From Sindora glabra (taxonomy: Eukaryota; Streptophyta; Magnoliopsida; Fabales; Fabaceae): a stretch of 64,000 nucleotides of DNA. Shown piece after piece: positions 47,931-60,627 of this stretch. The notes under the pieces were generated by a model that ran no database searches, was not told the origin of the DNA, and saw nothing but the letters and a program-made list of their open reading frames with translations. The stretch is from the NCBI GenBank assembly GCA_020226215.1, contig CM035233.1:72669317-72733316 (forward strand), read 5' to 3'. The translations under genes and the position numbers were made by a program. Positions within the stretch are counted from its first letter, which is position 1, and every line of letters starts with the position of its first letter.

Positions 47931-50472
47931 TTGAGAAACACATGAGAAAGTTGCACACGAGAACCATCTAATGAGCTCTGGTATCTTGGAAAAAGCAAAA
48001 CTTTTGCTGAAACGGATGGATCCCATCCATCCTGTGATATGAAGGCTGCACAAAACTCGTAAGTTGGATTAACTTTTAGCCTGCCAGGCTAAAAGTTAAT
48101 CCCACTTTCCATGATTCTTGTATACTTAAGTGGTAACAACTGTTGAATGCCTGGAGTTTTTGGCCTTGTCTTCACACACCTGAATGGATGATGTTGTTGA
48201 AAGAAAATAGATATATATCTAGAATCTTAAAGGAGAAGATTTGGTCTCTGAGCTGTTGCTTTAGAATTTTTGAGATCTAAGATGTTTGACAATTCTTTGA
48301 TTCGTAATTCTCAAGCATAGCTTAGAATGAATAGTTCAGCCCCCTTTATCAAACCAAGTCTGCAAGTATGTGCTGATGTCTGAATTTGGCTTGGCCTCTC
48401 ATGGATTTCCTGCAACAAGTATAGAAGTAAAGATCGAGACTTTCCATCTTTACTAATTTCAGAGATACCTTAGCTTAAAGAATCTTAAGGAATCTGCATA
48501 GTGAATTTTTTTTTTAATAGAAAATTAAAATGGGGGTTCCTGTTGAAAAGATAAATGATTTTTCTACAGAAAAGATGAGGCAAGTAATGTAACAAAATAT
48601 CTTAATCGGTCTCTATAGTTTAATCTCTTCGTATTTCATATTACTACTTAGGGTTTAAAATCTCTTCAGTACATCAGAAAGTGAGATGGGACAAAACAGA
48701 AAAAAGTTAGAGAAACAAAGTACCATGAGAACCAAGTACCATGAGAACCATTGCAAAGTGAAGTTCCAAAAGGAGAATTCAAGGGTCTACAAACAATCAG
48801 CTGAGAAACACATGAGAACCATCAAATAAACCCTGGTATCTTGCAGAAAGAAAAACTTTTACTAAAATAGATGGACACCATCCATCCTGTAACATAAAGG
48901 TTGCACAAAACTCGTAAGTGGGATTAACTTTTAGCCTGGCAGCACCGATGAATTTTTTGCCTTTATGTTCTTTGAATCAAAAAAGTAGGAAGAGAACCAT
49001 CCGGTGATTAGAAGAAGACAACGATGGATACTGCTGGCTAGTGCATGGATTCCTCCCCCAAAATTCTGTGATGGTTGCTTATTAATGTTTACTTGAAAGC
49101 CTACATGCAACATGGCTTGCTTTGAAGGCTTAGGAGAGTCAATGTATGATGATTGAAGAGGCATTTTGGTTCAGGATGCAAAGTGAGAGCTTAAACACCT
49201 CTCATTAAAAGTAAGGTTTGGTGCAGAATTATCATAATATTCTATGTCTCAATCATTAGCAGTTCTCCTTGGAAATGGCTATAATGGTAATCTTATATGT
49301 TCCATGCACTATCAGTGGATAATTTCTTCTGCATGCGCTCTTTGTAAGCAGTCATATTATTATAGAATTTATTAATACTTTTTATTGTTCACACTTCTCC
49401 ATTGATTCTATCTAATTACTATCCAAGTAAAGTTACTAATATTTCTAGTCAACTACTCCTCTATTGATAATCACATATATGGAATAATTTGGTTCTACCC
49501 TTGTTTGTTTCGATGCAAATGTAATCGGTCTAATTCAAATTATTCCAAGTGAGCAGGTGTAAATGAAGGAAGTGAAAGAATCGATGTTCTTCCTTCTTTG
49601 TTAATGACAAAAATAGCTTGACGATTTCCCTTCTTCCTTTATTTTTTTTTATTATTATTAATTAGATGGAAAATGCTAAAAACACAATAGCGAAGATATA
49701 CCTCATTTATGGCAGAAATAACTTTTCAAAATTCAAGTGGTAACTAATTGTAAGAGAGTGCGTAAAGCGTATTTTCTTGATATATCTTTAGCAAAATTCT
49801 AATAAACATGGTTGATTTTTATCTTGAATTTTAACTGAGTTCATAGGTAGTGGGGAAAAATCCCTGAAATGAAATGCTGACTATCCCAGACTGTTATTAA
49901 AAAATGTTTTTTGCGCCTGCACTAGCGTGTGTTTATGTTACCTTCATTTCCATGCCATATAAGTAAGGAATACTGTGTACAACACAGAATATTGTCTCCT
50001 GCAGAATACACAACCCTCACTTCATGAAGCCATGTAGGGTTCCAGAAGTCGGCGCTACTTGAATTCATATTCAATTTAATTTCTTCTATAAAAGGAATAA
50101 ACAATGATTTGTCATCCGTCTGTTTCAAGTTTCAACTTAGAATTAACGAGTTAAAATGGCAGAGATATGTGCTTGTTGAATGTTTAAATGTAACGTCAAA
50201 CCACAATCACTGAGAAATGTTCAGTTACGGAATCATCTCCCTAAGAAGGACAGTGCTGCGACTTCTCCGCATCAACAGGAAAGAGAAACAGCAGAAAGAC
50301 AAGAGACCATATTCTTGAACTCAAACTGCTTTTATAATAACATTATTTATTGCAATGACTACCCAGGAACAATATTCTAGTATGTACGAACTTGAGTTGC
50401 AATGGCAACCCACGAACAATATTCTACTATGTACGTACTGGAGAATAGAGAAAACTACATGCATAGTTCACA
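47931..50472. repeat. Unit 3: 5' border and 3' flank of the A gene
   Basis: It contains a short extra copy of the flank (47,931-48,100), the palindrome at 48,066, then a stretch at 48,190-48,370 matching 12,040-12,190, the intact site where the gypsy element sits in unit 1, and then the standard flank. 'accatgagaacca' is doubled at 48,722-48,750. The 3' UTR has only one copy of the 82-bp segment that is doubled in other A genes. Confidence 0.7.
48066..48102. repeat. Perfect 37-bp palindrome (18-bp arms, 1-base centre)
   Basis: The arm ggattaacttttagcctg is followed by one C and then its exact reverse complement. The arm is the sequence found once in forward direction at 22,716, 34,249 and 48,921 and in inverted direction at 8,171, so it looks like a junction of forward and inverted copies. 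It could also form a cruciform. Confidence 0.9.
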
Positions 50473-50751
50473 TTATTCCTCGACTGCAGCAGCAGCAACG
50501 GCAGCGGCTGGATCAAGCCGAATGACTTCAGACTCGAAAATACGCTTCTTGTATTTAGCAATGAAAGCTTCGGCTTGCCTGTCAATACCAGGCTCAGCCA
50601 CACCCCAACAGCCTCTGTCTTCATCGCTTGGCCAGGGTTTAGTTACCCCATCGTTGGACTCATAGTACCCTCCTTTGCCAGTCTTTGGCTTGAAGAGTCC
50701 GAAAACAGAAAAGAAGCTGGAAGACTTCCTCTGCCTGCTGTTAGCTGCCAT
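50473..50751 (-). CDS. Type A small basic protein (92 aa), unit 3
   Basis: ATG at 50,751. The N-terminus is AANSRQRKSSSFFSVFGLFK (Asn to Ser and Leu to Phe against unit 1), the linker PKTGKGGYYESNDG, and the core block PWPSDEDRGCWGVAEPGID is unchanged, then RQAEAFIAKYKK (Lys to Gln) and the alanine tail. The TATA box is intact at 50,832-50,841. It is probably functional. The surrounding 3' and 5' flanks match unit 1 most closely. Function unknown. Confidence 0.85.
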   Translation of the reverse strand: MAANSRQRKSSSFFSVFGLFKPKTGKGGYYESNDGVTKPWPSDEDRGCWGVAEPGIDRQAEAFIAKYKKRIFESEVIRLDPAAAVAAAAVEE

Positions 50752-50831
50752 GGCTCTCTTCTGATCTCTCTTGTGTTTTTTGATGACAAAGGACTTGTGT
50801 TTGTGTTGGTTTGCAAATGGCAAGTTGGTAT

Positions 50832-50841
50832 CTATTTATAG
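50832..50841 (-). promoter_or_regulatory. TATA box, type A gene, unit 3
   Basis: Minus-strand CTATAAATAG, 80 bp upstream of the ATG. Confidence 0.75.
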
Positions 50842-53165
50842 CTGAAAAAGTAGGAGTAGCACTTGGAAAGGAGTGGTGCCCTCGTTTGATCTGGATTCGG
50901 TTCTATTCGAAGGCAACTTGGAGCAAAATCTTTGAATGCACTATTCCAATGGGGGAATCTCTCTATGGATAATATTTTATCTTTAAGGCTGGTTGAATGG
51001 AATGGATCAATAAAGAATGACCATTCCATTTATGTTTAATACAATCATCAATAAGATGATCATTTCCATTTTATTTTTATAGGATACGTCAACATAATAC
51101 ATGAATAGAATGGTACCATAAGAGTAAGAAATATATGCAAATGTAATAATTTAAAATGAATATTTTACTCAATAATTTAATATAATAAAATATATGATAT
51201 GATAAGCACAAAAAATTATCATATTTTAAATTCTATTATCAAAATTATAACTAACACAAATTCTTCTATAAAAAAATTATCATAATTTATAATATTTGAA
51301 TTAAATTTTTTTTTTGGTCATTTCAGATAGTGTTTTGTAACTGGCATAATATTAAAAAAATGATTTGTTAGGAATTTTTAGAACGAAAAGCAAATAATCC
51401 ATTTTTTTAACAAGATTCGATATAATACTTAAATAGTTTGCCAGTTAAAACAAATATAGAAATGGTATGAAAGTTCCACTTCAAGGAAGCATTATTTAAA
51501 TGAGCTAATTATTATTGAATATTAATGAGAAAATGATAGCAAGTATCTGAGTCCAAATGAAAAATAAAATAATGACTCAATTTCAAAATTTTAAATTATA
51601 AAAACTTAATAAAAAAATTGAGATTATATAAAATAATAGAAAATATTCAAAATTATAGGAGAGGAAGCTCCTTCTCTAATAGTGGAAGAATCTGATTCTA
51701 GCCAATGAGTTTGAGACTGAAGACCAACACAAATGAAAGCTGAAATGGGCATGCATGCATGCAATAAACGACAATCATACTTGGTAGCAACCTTGGCCAA
51801 GGAAGGCACAATTGGTGTGCTCCGCTAATTTTGTACTTGAATGGCAAAACGTAAGCTTATTGGTCTTGTCGATAACGCACGATTGTTGGCTTTACCTTAG
51901 ATTCACTTTTAATTATTAATTGCCACTTTCTTTTTCATTTTTCCGAGAATAAGAATTACTGGATCTCCATGGCTTGTTACAATCTGTACCATCAATTTTT
52001 GGCTTTATTTCACAAACTGGGAGCTTCCAATATTCTCTCTTAAGAATTTGAATTAATTTGCGTAAGATTTGTTTAAGCAATGTTGTCTAGAAGCAATGAA
52101 CATTGTCTGTTCACCAACATTTCCATGTTACTATGTTAGAATTGCGTAAAAAGGCAAATAACATGGTAGGTAGGATCAAGGAAAAGGAATAAAGGGAAGG
52201 CCAAAAGGAAAGGAGAGCAAAGGACTCTTTGGAGACCGAAGCCAACAGAGGTTGACAAGAAAACACCTACCCTTTTGAAACCATAGCTCCACTTGCCCTT
52301 GGTGGCATTATGTAGGATTCCAAGAGCTGGCATTCACTTAGCTTTTTGCCAATAATTTTCTTGCCATGCAATTAATGACAATATCTTAGTTACTTAAACT
52401 AGCAAATAATACAGCCAAGTGTCTAGTGATCGATATAACAAAAGCCTAAAGGAAGCCAGGAGTAATTTTTTTTTCCCCTTCTCCTCAAGGAAAAAGTATA
52501 GGAATATGAAAGTTTACGAATATGATATGTTGTTTCATTCCAAGGCCAAGGCATGCCATAAGCTTCTTGGACGTCTGCCAGTGATACTTACAAATCGCAC
52601 AACCATTAATTACCTGTTTGTTTAATACCTTAAACCGTGCTTATATGAATTTTGTCTGAGGCAAAGACCATAACTTAGTTTAATCAAACTCTTTGCTCAC
52701 ATTACCAAACAAGTATTTTAAGTGGTGTCTTGAGACCGAGTGAATTCCCGCTTGATCAGATGTTTGAATCCTCGAAAATTGGATTTTCAATAAGCTTTGG
52801 CCTCTTAATCTCTATCAAAGGGAAAACCTTGGCTCACTCTTTATTTGAAGGTCTTTTCGATCAGTAACTTGCCCTGTTCTTTGTATTGGGAGGAAAATTT
52901 GAAAATGCATATGCAATTTTCTCAGGTGTTTGAAAGATATCTGTATTAAGAAGAAAGAATAGATTAGAAGGACTGCATGTACTGGTTAATCATCTTCGAC
53001 AACAAAGACAAGACTTTGAAATCAATAAATCCATTCCTTCATTCATATATACATCATTTATTGACTCGGAAACTTCAACCAATGCCTAATTACAACATGG
53101 GATCAAACGAAATAATCTTAGAATGGTTTCACTTCCAAACGACCAACTTTTTCTATAACACAGTA
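50842..53165. repeat. Unit 3 spacer between A promoter and B gene 3' end
   Basis: Nearly identical to 24,662-26,989. It includes the block at 52,140-52,335 shared in weaker form with the A 3' flanks. A 65-codon minus-strand frame at 52,136-52,333 is identical in predicted sequence to the one at 37,542-37,739 but is broken in unit 1. No gene is called. Confidence 0.7.
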
Positions 53166-53432
53166 CTACTCAGCTCGAGTTTGCCAGTGAGTTTCAGACT
53201 CAGTGACTTTTTTCTTGTATAGAGCAATGAAATCCGCAGCTCTGATATCAATGCTGGGATCAGCTACTCCCCAACGACCTCTGTCTTCATCGCTGGGATA
53301 CACCTTTCTCGTCCTTCCTTCTTCATAAGGATCAAAGCGATATCCTCCTCCTCCGTGCTTGTTACCGTTAGATTTGAAAATGTTGAAAACAGATAAGAAA
53401 GAAGACTTCTTCTGCCTGTTGTTTCCCACCAT
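53166..53432 (-). CDS. Type B small basic protein (88 aa), unit 3, with altered TATA box
   Basis: ATG at 53,432. The protein equals the unit 2 B protein except Val for Ala at residue 2. The reading frame runs open far upstream (160 codons in all), but only because the TATA box, whose TAA acts as an upstream stop in the other copies, has mutated to CAA; the extra residues are promoter and 5' UTR, not protein. The coding region is intact. Expression may be reduced because the box reads ACTACAAATT. Function unknown. Confidence 0.8.
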   Translation of the reverse strand: MVGNNRQKKSSFLSVFNIFKSNGNKHGGGGYRFDPYEEGRTRKVYPSDEDRGRWGVADPSIDIRAADFIALYKKKVTESETHWQTRAE

Positions 53433-53552
53433 AGCTCTCTGTCTCTGGCTACCAAAAGCACAACTGAGAAGTGAAGAACTCTGGGAAGGTCGGAAGGAAC
53501 CTAAAGGACTTGGTTTGGTTTGGGTTTGAGTTGTTGGGTGGGTGGGTGCCTG

Positions 53553-53562
53553 AATTTGTAGT
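53553..53562 (-). promoter_or_regulatory. Mutated TATA box of the unit 3 type B gene
   Basis: Minus-strand ACTACAAATT, where units 1 and 2 have ACTATAAATT. A single T to C change hits the core of the box. Confidence 0.7.
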
Positions 53563-54714
53563 GCAAGACCTCCTTTGGGAAGCTTCGACAAAATGTGGGG
53601 AATCGGATTCAAAAAGACTAGTAAGACCAATGTTGGCGGTCCAAACAAGCTCTGTCAAGAAATAATAAAAAATGGCAAAGGCACTTGTTTGACTGTCCAA
53701 TTGTTTTCTTGGCTTCAGTTTACTGTTCAGTATTGCACAACAATTGGGTGAACATCTTCCTGCGAAGATCCGTTCAAGTTATTATTTGCTCAATGTTGGG
53801 CGTTCCTTCTGTCTACGTGTTGGAAAAGGTAAATGAAAGGATACAAAGTTTTAGCTGTTCTACATGGAAAGCTGATTCCCTTCTCTCATGAGCTTCAACC
53901 ATAGACGTCCTTAGTGGTTACAAGACGGAAAGGAAGGTTCATGGTAATACTAAATAAAGGCTTTAAACAATGGTAATGAAGTTGCAAGGAAATAAGCTTT
54001 CCCTCCTTTTTTCTCTCTAATTGCCTGCAAGCTGTCAAGCTCTTGGGAATCTCAGAAATATATCCATATTCGTAATTCCAAGGGACAGTGTTTGGCATCC
54101 CAAACTGGTATGATATTCCTCCCTTGCTTACCACAATTTTGAAGTCATTGAGATGGTATTTATTTTCTTACTATAATCAAATTGATTTGCTAAAAAAATT
54201 GGTTTGAACAGAACAATAATGAGACTCTAGTTTGAATACTTAATCCACAAGCTGGGCATAATTCTAGAAAAATATCTAACTGGTTTTGTAATCACTTAAG
54301 TTTTAACTTATTCCCATTCTTAACACAAAATAAGTAAATAAATAAATATAAAACTAAGTTTTATATTTTGATAGTTGGAAAATCTATTTTTTATATTGGT
54401 ACTCTTAACAGTGCTGTATCTTGCAAGTAAACTTTTCTTCTTTCAAGATTTTATGTTTGAATCTATGAAGAGAAACTGCTTTTTATGTCTATCTTTTTTT
54501 TAGATTAAAAAAAAAAAAAAATCTTTCTGCAATACTGCAATGTAAAATAAGATGTCTCCGGTAATTGGGAGCAAAACAAGAGTGGGGTGGCCAAGTGTCT
54601 GCTAAGTGCAGCAGTTAGAACCTGCAAAGCAAAGAAAATAGCTGCAGAGTTCAAATGTGAAAGCGATTCTCAGGCAACCTTATATTTTTTTTCGATAGTT
54701 ACGTTTCCGTAATG
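53563..54714. repeat. Unit 3: upstream flank of the B gene
   Basis: Near the gene (to about 53,680) it matches unit 2; further upstream (from about 53,740) it matches unit 1 ('tcaatgttgggcgttcc', 'catagacgtccttagtggtt'). Some 25 bp and ~40 bp are missing compared with both. No gene is called. Confidence 0.65.
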
Positions 54715-55350
54715 CTAGCTTTTGGTGCTATGTTCGGCTGTTTATTTTTTTAATATAAAAATAAAAATAATGAATATATAATAGAAAAATTATAAAAAAT
54801 TATTAATTTGATCTATTATATTCATTTTATCATTAAATATTGAAATTTATAAAAAATGAATTTTTAAAATATAATATAAGAGTTAAATATTATAATATAT
54901 AGTTAAGTAATTTGATTTAATTAAAATTTTAAATTAGTATTTTTATAATAAAAAAATCATGTTATATTTATATTCTTCAGTGATGTTTATATTTAAATCG
55001 TAAAAATAGTAATGAATAGAAATTTGAAGAAATAAAATTTATTTTAATTTGTAAATATTTCTATAAAAATATTTAATTATATAATACAATTTGTACTTTT
55101 TAAATAAAATTGTCATTTGTTTAAAATATTTTTATAATAAATATACACACATACATATATAATATTTAGTAATATTAGTATTTAAGTTGTAAATAATAGA
55201 AATGGGCATGAAAAAAAATAATATGTAACAAATAAAAAGAGGAGAAATAATGTGAGTTATAAATTAATTTGAAACTTAAAATTATTTTAACTAATTAAGT
55301 AAGTCAAAGAAATTAAAATTTTAAGTTGTTTAAAACAAAAAGAATAAAAT
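54715..55350 (-). mobile_element. Helitron-like element I fragment, unit 3
   Basis: It starts with CTAG at 54,715-54,718 in the same host context as unit 1 ('gatagttacgtttccgtaat' before it) and follows unit 1 28,576-29,220 closely, then stops at 55,350, where copia DNA begins. Confidence 0.7.
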
Positions 55351-56577
55351 GTTGAGTTCACATTTGGTATCAAAGTAAGAATGTACCTCTGCCTTGCTTA
55401 TGTGTAGTAGAAAATAGAGCATATTGTTTGATTTCAATCTTACATACATGCTATTTTTTACATATTTTAAGACTAGGATTGGATAGCCCATGAATTTATG
55501 ATAGTTTTAGGCTCTAAAAATTAGAAAAAAAACTGCATAAAATGTCAAGTTTTGCAGTATGGAAGTCTCAAACTCCTGCCCTTGGCAGGGCCATGCAGAC
55601 GCGCTGGCCACTGCTCCCGTTTCAATTCCTTGATGCTTGCATGCACAGATTACTATATAAGGGTTTTTGAACAACGTTTTATTTTTCTGCATTTCTTAGT
55701 TCCGTGTGTTACTGAATCATAACAATAAAGTTAATATCATACATTATTTATGCCTAATATTTAAATATTATTTTAGGAATTATCTTGATATATTTGAATC
55801 AACTTAAATAAGAGGATTTAATTAATTAATCACATTTAGTTTGGTTGATTAATTAATTGATTAATTCTCATTATGATAAAATCATTGACATATTTAGATT
55901 AAAATTAATTAGGAGAATTTAAATCAAATAATTAATCACATTTGGCTTAGTTGATTAATTAATTATTTACTTCTCATTATGATAATATTGTATAATTGTT
56001 TTATCAATCTTAGGCAATATATGTTTCTATAGAGAGAAAATTAATTTGTCACATCTGTTTAAGTGATTAATTAATATTTTTGAAATCTCATAAAGAAATG
56101 CCTATTTATGCATTTTGTTTATGTTTTAAAATGTCAAGTGATTTATATGATTTTAGTTTAATTAAAGTTTATTCATAACACCTTTGATTATTCTAAAATT
56201 ATACATAAAGTATTAGATTTAAATCTAGGATCGCATAAGGAAAAAAATGACATTAATTGTAATTGATCATATTTAATATGATAATCATTATCCCACAGGA
56301 ATATTATTATTTTTAATATGATTAATTAAGGTGGGATAATAAATTTTTCTTTACCTTAATCTACCTACAGGAATTAAGATAGGAGATCTAATTTGCTAGT
56401 TTCACCAATTTTATACATAAGCCTAATTAAATAAAACTAAGCCCATCGGCAGTTTTGTTTGCCACTAGGATTATGTTTGATAGATATGTTTTGCATTGGT
56501 AAGACATGTCATATGAAATATTTTTTAATTGCCTCAAATTATTAACATAGATGTAATTTTATACAGCTTTTTAGCCT

Positions 56578-57330
56578 TTAAATATCTCTGGTTTCCAAGT
56601 TCCTAAATTGAATGGTGATAACTATAAGATATGGAAGGAGAAAATTCTTCTTCAATTAGGGTGAATGGACATTGATGATGCAATTAGAAAGGATGAACCT
56701 CTTAAACCTATGGACACTAGTAGTACAACTGAAATAGCACTTTATGAGCATTAGGAGCGATCAAATTGTCTTAGCATGATTTATATCAAAACTAAGATTT
56801 CTGCTAGCGTTCGTGCATCTATCGGAGAGCATCAAAACATTCGAAGTTTGCTAAAAGTTATTGATGAACAATTTAAAACTTCAGACAAGGCTTTGGCAAG
56901 CACCTTGATGACAAGGTTATCATCAATGAAGCTTATCAGCATAACGGATGTGCGAGAGTATATCGTACAGATGAGGGACATTGCAGCTCAATTAAAAATG
57001 CTTGAGGTCGAGATGTCTGAATCTTTCCTTGTGCATTATATCCTGAACTCTCTACCGCCTCAGTATGGACCTTTCAAGATTTCCTACAACACATATAAGG
57101 AGAAATGGACAATTAATAAACTTCTGTCCATGTGTGTATAAGAAGAAGGGAGGCTTATTGCAGAAATGGGAGAAAGCGCACATATGACAACACAAGGGAA
57201 GAACAACAAGCAAGCCAACTTAAAAAGAAAGGGAAATGCACCCATTCAATGCAGTATAAAGAAAGAGTCCAAGTGTTTCTTCTACAAGAAGAAAGGACAC
57301 AAAAAGAAGAACTGCAACAAATTTAAAAGT
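56578..57330 (+). pseudogene. Copia gag with damaged zinc knuckle
   Basis: Fragments start with NISGFQVPKLNGDNYKIWK, then an open stretch at 56,776-57,141 holding EYIVQMRDIAAQL and a FLVHYILNSLPPQYGPFK motif of plant copia gag (UBN2 type). The CCHC knuckle at 57,274-57,315 reads CFFYKKKGHKKKNC, so the second cysteine is tyrosine. Stops at 56,6xx and frame changes after 57,141 disrupt it. Confidence 0.82.
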
Positions 57331-57381
57331 TAGCTTGAAAAGAAAGGTATCTCAATCTCACATTTTTGTTATGAATCTAAT

Positions 57382-57912
57382 ATGATAAATGTTAGTAGTA
57401 ACACATGGTGGATTGATTCTGGTTCTACAATCCATATATCTAATACCTTGCAAGGCTTTCTAAACCAAAGGAAGCTAATGAGTAGTGAGCAGTACATTTA
57501 TTCAGGCAACAAGATAGGCTCACTAGTTGAAGCTATAGGAATTTGCAGACTAGTTTTAGATACTAGTTTTAGTTTGATATTGGAAAGGACTTTTTATGTA
57601 CCAAGTTTCTCTAGAAACTTAATTTCTATTTCGAAACTTTTTCCTTTTGGATATTTTTTTGAATTTTCAAATAATATGTTTAAGTTATTTTATAAATCTA
57701 ATTTTGTTGGCAATGGTACAATTTCTTATGGTCTTTTTCGAATTCAATTACAAGACAGTATATCTAATGATTCAATGTATGTTTCTAGTAGCATAGGTGT
57801 TAAGAGATGTGTTACTAATGAAGATTCCTTTATGTTATGGCACCGTAGACTAGGTCATATCTCAATAGAAAGGGTTAAAATGTTAATAAAAGATGGAATA
57901 CTTAGTAGCTAG
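57382..57912 (+). pseudogene. Copia protease and GAG-pre-integrase segment
   Basis: A 176-codon open stretch. The aspartic protease site WWIDSGSTIHISN is intact near the start, followed by YVPSFSRNLISISKL and near the end LWHRRLGHISIERVK (GAG-pre-integrase, with HRRLGH). It is the best-preserved piece of the element but is cut off by a stop before the integrase core. Confidence 0.85.
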
Positions 57913-58740
57913 ATTTTACTGACTTTGAAATTTGTATAGACTGCATAAAGGGAAAGCAGACTAATAAGACTAAGAAGGGTGCCAAGAGGAGTACTACCAT
58001 TTTAGAAATTATACATACAGATATTTGTATTCCAGATTTGGACTCTAGTAGTCCAAAATACTTTATCACCTTTATTGATGATTACTTATGATATTTGTAT
58101 CTCTATCTGTTGAATAATAAGAATGAGGCACTTAATGCCTTTAAGGTGTTTAAGGCAAAAGTAGAGAAATAATGTGATAAACAAATTAAGATAGTAAGAT
58201 CAGATAGAGGTGGTGAGTATTACAGTAGATACACTGAAGATGGATAAGCATTAGGTCCATTTGCTAGATTTCTTCAAAAGCATGGGATTATTGCCCAATA
58301 CACCATGCCTGGGTCTCCGGACCAAAACGGTGTAACTGAAAGAAGAAATCGAATACTGTTGAACATGGTAAGAAGCATGCTTAACAGCTCTAAACTTCCT
58401 AAGTCCTTGTGGATTGAAGCCCTTAAGACGGCTGTGTATATGCTTAATCGCATTCTAACTAAGGCTATTGAAAAGACACCATTTGAGTTGTTTAAAGGTT
58501 GGAAATTGAGTTTAAGGCATATGCGCGTTTGGTGATGTCCATCTAAGGTTAGGGTTTACAATCCATAAGAAAAAAAAGTTAGATCTTAGGACCATAAGTG
58601 GTTATTTCATTAGGTATGCTAAAAAGTCCAAAGGATATAGGTTCTATTATCCATCTTATAGTACTAGGACTGTGGAATCAAAAAATGTAAAATTTCTTAA
58701 AAATGACTTAATCAGTGGGAGTGATTAAATTCAGCATTTA
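57913..58740 (+). pseudogene. Copia integrase remnant
   Basis: Pieces read IIHTDIC, FITFIDDY, SDRGGEYY, QYTMPGSPDQNGVTERRN and LWIEALKTAVYMLNR, the DDE integrase core with its catalytic Asp, Asp and Glu visible. At least four in-frame stops (for example after FIDDYL and after TEDG) interrupt it. An open part lies at 58,305-58,535. Confidence 0.82.
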
Positions 58741-59029
58741 GACACTAAGCATGATCATTTTGGTTCTTAAGCTTCCACATCAAGTGATAGATTAGTTGTG
58801 ATCCATGCCCCTCAAGTACCATTAGGTATTGAACAGCCAATCATTGAGGATCCACAACCAGTTGGCCATGACCAAGTTAATCCAGTTGTTGAACAATTAC
58901 TATAAACTGTTGAATAACCAGTTGAGGTACATGTTCTTCAAGAGGATGCTAACCTAACATTAAAAAGATCAACTAGGAAAAAGAGGTTAGCAATTCCTAG
59001 TGACTATACTGTGTATTTATAAGAATCTA

Positions 59030-60627
59030 ACTATAATATAGGAGCTGAAAATGACCCTGAGATGTTTTCAGAAGCTATCAACTGCAGAGAATTCAGACTA
59101 TGGTATAATGCTATAAAGGAAGAGATGGATTCCATGGCGTCTAATGGAGTTTAGGATCTTGTCGAGTTGCCTAGTAGTTCAAAGGCCATTGGGTGTAAAT
59201 GGGCCTATAAGACGAAAAAGGACTCATTAGGCAACATCGAAAGATATAAGGTAAGATTCGTGGCCAAAAGATTCACTCAGAAGGAAGGAATCGATTATAC
59301 AGAGACATTCTCTCCTGTATCTAAAAAAGATTCCTTTTGTGTAATAATGACATTAGTTACCCAATCTGATTTGGAACTTCAGATGGATGTGAAGACGATA
59401 TTTCTCAATAGGGATCTAGAGGAAGAGGTATATATGAAACAACCTGAAGGATTCTCCTCTAGTGCTGGTGAGCATTTAGTATGCAAGCTTAAAAAATCCA
59501 TATATGGATTGCAACAGGCCTCTCGCTAATGGTATCTTAAGTTTCATGATGTTATTTCCTCGTTCGGATTTGTGGAAAACGTCATGGATCAGTGTATATA
59601 CCACAAGGTCAGTGGGAGTAAAATCTATTTCCTTGTGCTATATGTGGATGATATATTACTTGCAGCTAATGATAAGGGGTTATTGTATAAGGTGAAACAA
59701 TTTCTTTAATAAGAATTTTGATATAAAGGATATGGGTGAGGCATCTTATGTAATTGGAATTAAGATTCACAGGGATAGAACTCAAGGTATTTTGGGTCTA
59801 TCATAAGAAACCTATATCAATAAGGTCTTAGAGAGATTTCGGATGAATGACTATTCATCAAGTGTAGCACCTATTGTGAAGGGTGACAGGTTCAATTTGA
59901 ATCAGTGCCCGAAGAATGATCTAGAAAGAGAACAAATGCAAAACATTCCATATGCTTCAGTTGTTGAAAGCCTTATGTATGCTCAGGTTTGTAAAAGACC
60001 TGACATTATATTCATAATTAGAATGTTAAGGAGATATCAAAGTAATCCAAGAATGGATCATTGGAGAGCTGCAAAGAAAGTAATGAGGTATCTTAAAGGT
60101 ACCAAACACTACATGCTGATGTAAAAATGGACTGAGAATCTTAAGGTAGTTGGCTATTCAGATTCGGATTTTACCGAATGTAACATTCACGGAAATCAAC
60201 ATCAAGGTACATTTTTATGTTTGCTAGCAGAGCCATATCTTGAAGGAGCATAAAGCAAACCTTAGTTGCTACTTCTATCACAGAAACTGAGTTCATATCT
60301 TGTTTTAAGGCAACTTCACATAGTGTATGACTAAAGAGTTTTATTTTTGACCTTAGAGTTGTGGATTCAATTTCTAGGCCATTAAGAATTTATTGTGATA
60401 ACTCAACTGCAGTTTTTCTGGCTAAGAATGACAAAAGTGAAAGTCGAAGTAAACATATCGACATCAAGTACTTAGCCATTTGGGAACGTGTCAAGGAAAA
60501 TAAAATCACTATTGTATACATTAGCACTGAGTTAATGATAGCAGATCCTTTGACAAAAGACATGCCACCATTAGTGTTTAAAGATCATGTATTAAGGATG
60601 GGACTTGGTACCATATTGAGTCTTTGA
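59030..60627 (+). pseudogene. Copia reverse transcriptase and RNase H remnant
   Basis: RT begins around 59,090; an open stretch at 59,167-59,529 has GCKWAYKTKKDS, FTQKEGIDYTETFSPVSKKD and EEVYMKQPEGF. The YVDD active site (59,641-59,652) is intact but in another frame than the preceding piece. RNase H follows with SDSDFTECN, then YCDNSTAVFLAKN and SKHIDIKYL, ending with IADPLTKDMPP (60,361-60,627). Several frameshifts and stops are present. Confidence 0.85.

Noticed and set aside
52136..52333. 65-codon minus-strand ORF beginning MPALGILHN, repeated at 37,542 and in variant form at 38,803 and 63,010
   Set aside because: Unit 1 has a 2-bp deletion in it and it lacks promoter or family signature; the similarity is explained by recent duplication of the spacer.
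53166..53648. 160-residue version of the unit 3 B protein
   Set aside because: The extra 72 residues are translated promoter and 5' UTR, open only because of one base change in the TATA box.
55555..55640. GC-rich patch with 'cttggcagggccatgcagac' considered as a tRNA or SINE head
   Set aside because: No cloverleaf or B-box could be made; it fits the copia leader.
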